Shown here: positions 32,346 to 38,999 of the stretch, in pieces
Layout of the letters: each line of letters starts with the position of its first letter
How positions within the stretch are numbered: position 1 is the stretch's first letter
Made by a program: the position numbers and the translations under genes
Notes under the pieces: generated by a model
Databases searched by the model: none
Seen by the model: the letters and a program-made list of their open reading frames with translations, nothing else
Told to the model about the DNA's origin: nothing
DNA from: Zygnema cylindricum
Lineage: Eukaryota > Streptophyta > Zygnematophyceae > Zygnematales > Zygnemataceae
Direction of reading: 5' to 3'
Assembly: GCA_037447655.1 (NCBI GenBank)
Contig: JBBHKE010001891.1
Coordinates: 271,992 to 310,990 of the forward strand
Length of the DNA: 38,999 nucleotides

Positions 32346-35230
32346 ATGTCTCCTTCTCGCAGAGAAATCGGCGATTCTCCTGCAGAAGCTGCCACGTCAG
32401 CTTCAGAAGAAGACACCAGCGACAGCCATGACTCAGAGGCGGAATCTGTTTCTTCGGAAGGAGAGGACGAGGAGGTAGGTGTTAGCAATGTTTTGGACGG
32501 ACTCGGTTTTGAGCTGCAATTTTAGGGTTTAGAGCTTTAGGGTTTAGGGTTTTAGGATTTTTTTTTAAATACAGAGTAACTTTTTTTTTATGAGAAGCTT
32601 TTGATTTTTTTTTTTTGTGAAGCCTGTACGGAAACCATTTTTTTTTGAGTATTAAAGGTAGTTAATCATAGTGCAACTGGAAAATCATTTTCAAAATTTT
32701 CAAAAAATGTAGAGCTTTGGGTATTTTGGAATTTTAAGGGTTTTAGAGGCTTTTTTTAGGATATTCTAGAGTTTTCCTATCGTTTTAAGGGTTTTTTTTG
32801 GATTTTTATGGTCCTTTTAACACTATACTGGAGCCTGTAAAGTTTGGCTATTTAAATCCAAATAAAAGTAAGTTCGAATTATTTTTTCGCAAATACACAA
32901 ATACTATATTTTCACCGACACTACCAGTAATGCAATCCAAGGATTTTTTCTTTCATTTTTTTAAAAGTTTTTTAAAGGTGATTATTGTGTATTCAAAAAA
33001 CATGAGCAGGGTGGAACACACCTGACTTAAAAGTTTTATCAGAAAATAATGTGAATTACAATCTTGAACTTTATTTCAATCCATTGAAATTAAATTTAAG
33101 GATGAAATTGCTTTTCAAAGGGCAAAACAGCTCACAATGAATTATACATCAATTATATATCAATTATGTAGAATTACATATCAATTATATATCAAGGATG
33201 AAATTGTTACCAAAGGTCAAAATAACTCTGGTGAGCCCTGTACAGATATCATTTTTAACTTTTAGATGGTTTCATACACACTCCCCATTGCTATTAGTGT
33301 AATAACTTTAATTCAAGCGAGGGTTGTTTTTGACCCAAAATCATAAATAAGTGTTGATAACATATTTGCATAAGTGGTCCATAATAAGCCACGAGAAAAA
33401 ATGTACTTCAGTGTCGTTAATAATAAATCTGATATGCTTACAATCCACTAACCCTATTAAGGATGTAAGGTGTAATGCTATATTTTTTTGGGTCACTTGA
33501 AGCGCTTTTTACAAAAATATCAGCAGGTGGGACCTTTACGTTTGAATTGCTTTTATAGAAAGAAAAATCCAACGGTTGACAATAACGTTAGAGGCGTTTG
33601 AGTTCCCAAAAAATGTCGAACACACACTGCCCGTCGCTATTAGAGTTTAGAACACTAATTTGGTCGTAACCTTTTTTGGCCGAAAGTCATGAAATAGTGT
33701 TAACAACGCTATTGAAGGGAGTGACCTACAATATGCCACCTCTCCCTGCACAAAATAGTATCATATATTATAATTTTGCGTTAACACTAATAAATCATCA
33801 ATGCTAATAGCGATGGACCATGTAGTACACTGTGTTTCGCTATTATCGTTAATTTTTTTTTTCGCCGCTCAAAATATCTTTTCTCCGTGCACACTTGTCA
33901 GATTGTTAATTCGACAGCGGCCATTGAAAGCTAAGCTACTCACCTTCCGATTGGCAGTCTCCAATCAAAAGTTCAACAAGTGTGCCTGGAGAAAAGTCAT
34001 AATTGGTGAAAAAAACTTAAACTTAAGTAGCGATAATGGTGAAGCGATGGGTACACTGCCCATCGATGTTAGAGATACTGAATTATTAGCATTATTGGAA
34101 CACTTTATTAGAATCAACTACACTAAATTATGTTTTGCCACATGGCTCATTGAGGACCACTTGCTTAAATGGTGTTATTAACACTAATTTATGATGTTGG
34201 GTTTAAAAACGTTCACACAAATTAGAGTGATCGACTCTAATAGCGTCGGCGGTTTAGTGTAGTTTTAGTTAACATAGGATTGGAATCAGTACTTCAACAA
34301 TTAAAAGGTAGTTAATTTCTGAAATTTGATTCAAAAGAAAATGAGAAACTTTATCAATTAGAGAAAAATAAGCTAAAGAGTAAGTACCTACAATTTACAC
34401 AACCTTATTGAAAAGGGTATGGACACTGATAATACATGAGAAAGGGAGGAGGAGGAGGGGGGCAGGTTGTGGGGAGACGATAGACGGAAAAGGTAGAAAG
34501 AGAGAGTATCAATCTTGAACTTTTTGAAGAGCCAATCGATGTGTTTTTCCATTTTATAACTCTAATTTTATTTTTTAATAGTTTCACTTTACATAGGAAT
34601 GGAGTTATAACAACTATTTTTGGAATTGGCACTCATGAATATATTTTGCAGTTTGCACTCTAAAAAGAAATGTTTCCCACTTTTGATTCTAACATCATAT
34701 GTTTGTTCTTTCCCCTTCTCCCCCTCCCCTTCCTCCCCCTTCCCCTCTGCTCCCTTCCTCCCCTTCCTCCCCTCCCTCCCCCTCCTCCCCCTCCTCCCCC
34801 TCCTCCCTGTCCTCCTCCTCCTCCTCCTCCCTCTTCTCCTCCCCTTCATTTGTCGTTTTTTTGGGGGGGGGGGGGGGGGAGATTTTTCCAGGATTCTGTC
34901 GAGGATCAGGTAAAAAATGCTCCTTTTGAAGTTTTGCAGAAAATGCGAAGTGTGGGGGAGGGGGATAAAGGGGCGTGGAAAAATAAAGCAAGTTTTCGTC
35001 CTCCGAAACGGGAAAACAAAAACCGGTGAGATTTTCTTAACATAGCGACACTGTCACAAATGTGACGAGTCGTCACGAGTGCGTCAAGAAAGGAACCAAC
35101 TGTTTAACGAAAAGGAAAAGGGAACTCAAAAAAATAAGAAGTTTGATAAAAGGAATTGGAACACAACAATGTAGAGACAGTGGCAGTCGTCACGAGTGTT
35201 TCAACAAACCAACTGCTAGAAAAGAACCAA

Positions 35231-35292
<62 letters not shown>

Positions 35293-35405
35293 CTTTCTCC
35301 CTTATTTTCTTCCTTCCTTCCCTCCTGTCCTTTCTTCCCTCTCTTCCCCTCCCTCCCTCCCCCCCTCCCTTTTCTCCCTCCCTTCTTTTCTTTCTCCCTT
35401 TCTTA

Positions 35406-35456
<51 letters not shown>

Positions 35457-37961
35457 TCCCTTTGGGTTTTTAAGGGTGATACATACTATTTGTGGATACA
35501 CCCAAATGGGCTTCCAACAGAACAAGGTCCATGCTAATTGTGGTGGATTGGATACAGATGGACAATTTTCAACTGTTATCTTTCTCCTTTAATTGTTTCT
35601 CAAGTGAATTGAAAAAACGTAGAACCTGAATTAATATGGTGTTTTCCCCTTTTTTTTGTCTTTTTCTTTGCAGACCCCAGGAGCTCTCTTCTAAGCGCCC
35701 GGTACCAAGATTTCGGAAAGTGTTGGAAACTGCAAACACGGTAAGTTGGTAAACAGCATATTTCCATTCTAATTATGATATACCTTCCTATATTTTACAG
35801 TAAATATTACTAATTATGTTATATCTTGCTTATACTTTGCTAATTATGGTTTATCTTGCTTATATATCATAGTAAATATTACAAATTATGGTATATCTTA
35901 CGGTACAGTCCACCTAGAATGGCATAGGGTAAATAAATAATTAGTGTGGGATTTTTATTAATGTTGATGTGGCCGATTTTTAACCGCCTAAAAGCGCCAA
36001 AAAAAGAAAAATAGTGTTTTTAATTCTATTTTGTGTTTTGATGGGAAAAAGTTGGGCAAAACAAATATGCTAAAGCGGTTTTTTCACACTTCTTATGGTG
36101 TATCTTTCTGGCCTGGAGGATAAGGCTCAGAAAAGATCGTATGGTGCCCATCGCTATTAGTGTTAAACATTTTTTGGGCATTTGGGAAAGGAAAGGGAAG
36201 ATAGAAAAGAAAAGGGAAGTTAGGAGAGGAAAGTAAAGGAAAGGGAAGAGAGGAAAGGAAAGAAAAAGGAAGGGAAGAGCGGAAAGGAAAGAAAAGAAAA
36301 GGGAAGGGAGAAAAGGGAAGAGAGGAAAGGAAAGAAAGGAAAGGGAAGAGAGGAAAGGTGAGACCGTTGCCTTTCAATGCTCCCATAAGAAAAAATCTCC
36401 AATGGTTGACAATAAAGCTAAAGACGATTGAGAGCCCGTAAAATGTCTAACAAGAATAGCGATGGGCTCTGTAGTTTTAGTTAACATAAGAATAGCATAG
36501 GTACCCAATAAAAAATGTATCCGCACTAATTCTGTATTTCTTGCTTCAGCCTGGAGAATAAGGTCCAGAAAGGATGGGTATTTTGGATCGTGAAAAGTTA
36601 TGGTTCTCGTGATCTTCTTATTTGCTTTCCATCCATCTCTCTCTCTCCCTCTCTCTCTCCTGCTCCTAGTTACCTCCTCGCCTCCTTTCTTGCATTTCTC
36701 GTGCTCTGACCCATTTGCTCCTACTTCCTACTTTCCTTGTTCCTTTTCTCTTAAGATTTAATGGGGTGCAAATGGGTTTTTCTGGTCAGGTTCCGAAAGA
36801 TCCTCGTTTTGAGAGCCTTTGCGGAGAGTTTGATGAAAACAGGTGAGAAAGATTTTTTTTTTTTTTGAAAAAGACTTCATGTTTTATTATTGTTGTTTCT
36901 GATTTTGAATCGATTCTTAAACAGAAAAACCATTTCGAAGTCCTCATTTTTAAGGGTTCTTCGATTTTCTTATCAGTTTTTAGTTTCTCAATAAGTTCTT
37001 ACATAATTTAGAAAACTGTTTTAGATTCTTCCCTCTTTGGTTCCGAAACATGGAAACAGCCAATCAACTGTGGAGGAGAAAAAACGTAAAGAAAAAAATT
37101 GAACGGAAAGAAACAGAACATGTAGAAACGGAGCAGACAAACAGAAACAGACACAGAAGCAGAAGAAAGCAGAAAGAATCGGAGCAAATGAATGAAACCA
37201 AACGGGAACAAACCTTTGGAGAAAAACGAAAAGGAACGGAACAGAACAGTCTGACTCTTTCCATGTAATTTATTTCCGCAGGTTCAGTTCAGCCTACGGC
37301 TTTCTCTTTTCAGAGCAGCTGCCAGCGGAGCAACAGGTATACCTTTATTGCTGTGCTTCTCTCTCCCTCTCCCTTCCCTCTCTGCCTCTCTCAGCCTCTC
37401 CTTTCTCTCTGCCTATCTCTACCTCTCCTTTCTCTCTCTGCCTCTCCAAACTCTCCTTTCCATCTGAGCCTTTCATCCTCACCTTTATCTCTCTGCTTCT
37501 CTCTACCTCTCTCTGTCTCTCGCTGCCTCAATCTCATCTCTTTATCTTAACTGCCTCAGTTCCCTTCCCTCTGCCCCCCTTTGCATCTCCCCTTCTCTCC
37601 CTTTTTCTCCCCGTCTCTCTTGTTCCATTACCCTTACCTCTTCTTGTCTCACACTTCCTCTGTCTCTCCTCTCTCCCTGCAACTCCCTTCCTCTCCCTTC
37701 TTCTCCCTTCCTCTCCCTTACCTTTCACGTCCTCTCCCCCCCTTTCCATGGCTCTCCCTTCCACCACTGTCCTCCAATTTGCACTCACTGCCTCTCCCTT
37801 CCTCTCCCTGTCCCTCTACCTCTACCCTTTTACCTGTGCCACAAATCATGGACACCAAAAAGGAAATCGAAGTCATACATGTATAAGTATATATATAGTT
37901 TCACATGTATAATACATACATATTATATTTATACATATAATCACATCAAAACAGGTAATTT

Positions 37962-38014
<53 letters not shown>

Positions 38015-38512
38015 GTATATATACATATGTGTATGTATGCATATATGCATATGTATGTGTATGTATCCATAAATAAAAATAAATGCTATATGGATATATG
38101 TGTATATGCACAAACATTTTAAAGTTTTTCTCCCCAATCTTATTTTTTTGACTTATTTCCGTTTGTGTCCAGCGTCTGAGAAAAATTCTGAAAACGGAGA
38201 GGGATGCGACGCGACAAGAGAACCACAAAGAGGCTCTCGGAAAAATTGTAAGTGCTTACTCTCTCTCTCTCACACTTGCCCCCTCCCTCTCCCTCTCCCT
38301 CTCCCTCTCCCCCTCCCACTCCCCTTTTCCTCTGCCTCTGCCTCTCCCTCTCTCTCCCTCTACACACTCTGAATCCCCCCATGTTTGGTTCCAGGACCAG
38401 CAGCTGAAGCAACACGAGGAGCAGAAAAGACGAAAGGAGAGAGAGAGAGAGTCACGTCGCAACCAGAAGTCAGCGATGAAAGACGGGAAGACGCCGTTTT
38501 TCCAGAAGAAAT
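32346..38512 (+). CDS. RRP36: RRP36, ribosomal RNA processing protein 36 homologue, exons 1-7 (3' end outside window)
   Basis: RRP36 is a nucleolar 90S pre-ribosome protein needed for early pre-rRNA cleavages toward the 40S subunit. Exons: 32346-32474, 34892-35025, 35674-35740, 36790-36842, 37282-37336, 38173-38247, 38395-38512. All junctions are GT-AG and phases agree. Exon 1 starts MSPSRREIGDSPAEAATS and is acidic (SVSSEGEDEE). Exon 2 has FEVLQKMRSVG, exon 3 KRPVPRFRKVLE, exons 4-5 DPRFESLCGEFDENRF and SSAYGFLFSEQLPAEQQ, exon 6 RLRKILKTERDATRQE, exon 7 the basic coiled coil KRRKERERESRRNQ and GKTPFFQKK. These match the order of conserved blocks in human/yeast RRP36 (KPVPFLR, DPRFDDLSGEY, YFLKK). 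210 codons are visible; the C-terminal basic tail (about 40-60 residues in the family) must lie beyond 38512. No defects seen. Confidence 0.9.
32521..32557 (+). promoter_or_regulatory. Telo-box/TTTAGGG cluster in RRP36 intron 1
   Basis: Three interrupted TTTAGGG units (TTTTAGGGTTTAGAGC, TTTAGGGTTTAGGGTTTT) lie about 47 bp after the first donor. Telo-boxes (AAACCCTA) near the 5' end are known to be enriched in plant ribosomal-protein and ribosome-biogenesis genes. Confidence 0.5.
33275..34260. mobile_element. Head-to-tail cluster of TA-flanked MITEs in RRP36 intron 1
   Basis: Four adjacent units: about 33275-33480 (ACTCCCCATTGCTATTAGTG), 33621-33824 (CACTGCCCGTCGCTATTAGA ... AATGCTAATAGCGATGGACC), 33826-~34045 (family A copy, CACTGTGTTTCGCTATTATC ... 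GTAGCGATAATGG) and 34052-~34258 (CACTGCCCATCGATGTTAGA ... CTCTAATAGCGTCGGCGG). They abut at TA dinucleotides. None codes for a protein. Confidence 0.7.
34718..34879 (+). repeat. C/CT-rich tract followed by 17 G before RRP36 exon 2
   Basis: CCCCTCC/CTCCTC pyrimidine tract at 34718-34845, then TTTTTT and G17 (34863-34879), only 12 bp before the exon at 34892. The branch/polypyrimidine region of this acceptor is therefore displaced or replaced by poly-G. Confidence 0.9.
35233..35460 (+). repeat. (CT)n, CCTT and (TTTC)n in RRP36 intron 2
   Basis: Pure (CT)n at about 35233-35287, a mixed pyrimidine tract to 35400, then (TTTC)n at about 35405-35458, ending in CCCTTTGGG. All pyrimidine on the sense strand. 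Confidence 0.95.
35903..36472. mobile_element. MITE remnants in RRP36 intron 3
   Basis: 35903-~35960 begins ACAGTCCACCTAGAATGGCA, like family A copies 4 and 5; its right end was not found. 36144-36472 has ends TGCCCATCGCTATTAGTGTT / GAATAGCGATGGGC and encloses a 180-bp purine tract of AAGGGAAAGG words (36183-36362), the only long purine-on-sense tract in this gene. Confidence 0.55.
37350..38370 (+). repeat. CT-rich tracts in RRP36 introns 5 and 6
   Basis: Degenerate CTCTCCCT/CTGCCTCT sequence at 37356-37840 and pure (CT)n at about 37966-38012 in intron 5, followed by TATATG-type repeats. CCCTCT tract at 38259-38361 in intron 6. Confidence 0.95.
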
Positions 38513-38520
38513 GTGAGTGG

Positions 38521-38536
38521 ATCGTCTCTTTCTCTC

Positions 38537-38590
<54 letters not shown>

Positions 38591-38911
38591 TCCTCTCTTT
38601 AACCCCCCCTCTCTCTCTTTCTCTATCTCCCTCTCGCTTTGTCCTTTCTCTCCCTCTCTCGCTCTCTGTCTCTCTCTGTGTCTCTCACTCTCCCCATCTT
38701 TCTCCTCTCTCACTCTCTCTGTCTCTCTCTCTCCCTCTTTCCTCTCTTCTCTCTCTCTCTCGCTCTCTCCTCTTATTCTCTCTCTCTCTCTGTCTCTCTC
38801 TCTCTCTCTCTCTCCTCTCTCTCCCTCTCTCTTCTCTCCTCTCCTCTCTCTCTCCACTATCTATCTCTCTCTCTCTCTCTCCTCTATCTCCTCTCTCTCC
38901 CTCTCTCTCCC

Positions 38912-38995
<84 letters not shown>

Positions 38996-38999
38996 CCTC
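38521..38999 (+). repeat. Long (CT)n/CCCT tract in RRP36 intron 7
   Basis: At least 479 bp of almost pure pyrimidine (CT repeats with CCT, CTT and occasional G) from just after the donor at 38513 to the window edge. The assembly may be unreliable here. Confidence 0.95.

Noticed and set aside
34589-35029. Several proline- or glutamate-rich frames on both strands
   Set aside because: Products of the C-rich tract. Only the 34892-35025 part is supported, as RRP36 exon 2.
38360-38857. 165-codon minus-strand E/R-rich frame
   Set aside because: Reverse reading of (CT)n and RRP36 exon 7.
1-38999. CRISPR array, bacterial operon, prophage or rRNA
   Set aside because: The window is eukaryotic, with spliced genes. 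The tandem arrays lack unique spacers, and no rRNA-like sequence was seen.

Overview
This is a nuclear window from a photosynthetic eukaryote, most likely of the green-plant (streptophyte) lineage. The evidence is a plant/chloroplast-type protoporphyrinogen oxidase, Arabidopsis-type TTTAGGG motifs, spliceosomal GT-AG introns, and Copia elements with diverse MITEs. I cannot name the species. The DNA is repeat-rich and gene-poor, with one 10-N assembly gap at 10289-10298. All product names rest on motifs read by eye; no database search was possible.

Layout. (1) 331-1460 (+): the last two coding exons of protoporphyrinogen oxidase. Its introns are filled with GGTAT microsatellite and a 20-bp-class minisatellite. 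(2) 2944-~5478 (-): at least three exons of a fucosyltransferase-like glycosyltransferase, tail to tail with the oxidase. (3) ~5.5-16 kb: low-complexity DNA, a possible orphan 3' exon (6968-7114, -), a 26-bp minisatellite and many small DNA transposons. These include a three-level nested insertion at 13.39-14.47 kb whose target duplications can be read exactly. (4) ~16.3-18.9 kb: decayed acidic/tryptophan-rich coding sequence with in-frame stops. (5) 19027-25315 (+): a dead Ty1/Copia retrotransposon with diverged LTRs, a half-tRNA-type primer site, Gag, protease, integrase, RT and RNase H. (6) 25316-28321 (-): a second, different Copia element cut inside RT exactly where the first element's LTR ends. 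(7) 28.3-32.2 kb: further MITEs, including one split by a hAT-type element. (8) 32346 to beyond 38512 (+): seven exons of the ribosome-biogenesis gene RRP36. Its introns are loaded with CT-rich microsatellites, MITEs and a telo-box cluster; the last exon lies outside the window.

The three host genes are unrelated housekeeping or metabolic functions (heme/chlorophyll synthesis, glycan synthesis, pre-rRNA processing) and do not form a functional cluster. I see no new defence or operon-like system. The most distinctive content is the clan of TA-flanked MITEs sharing a terminal motif near CACCGTGAATCGCTATTAGCG, together with hAT-like (8-bp duplication) and PIF/Harbinger-like (TWA duplication) elements, nested so that their relative ages can be read.
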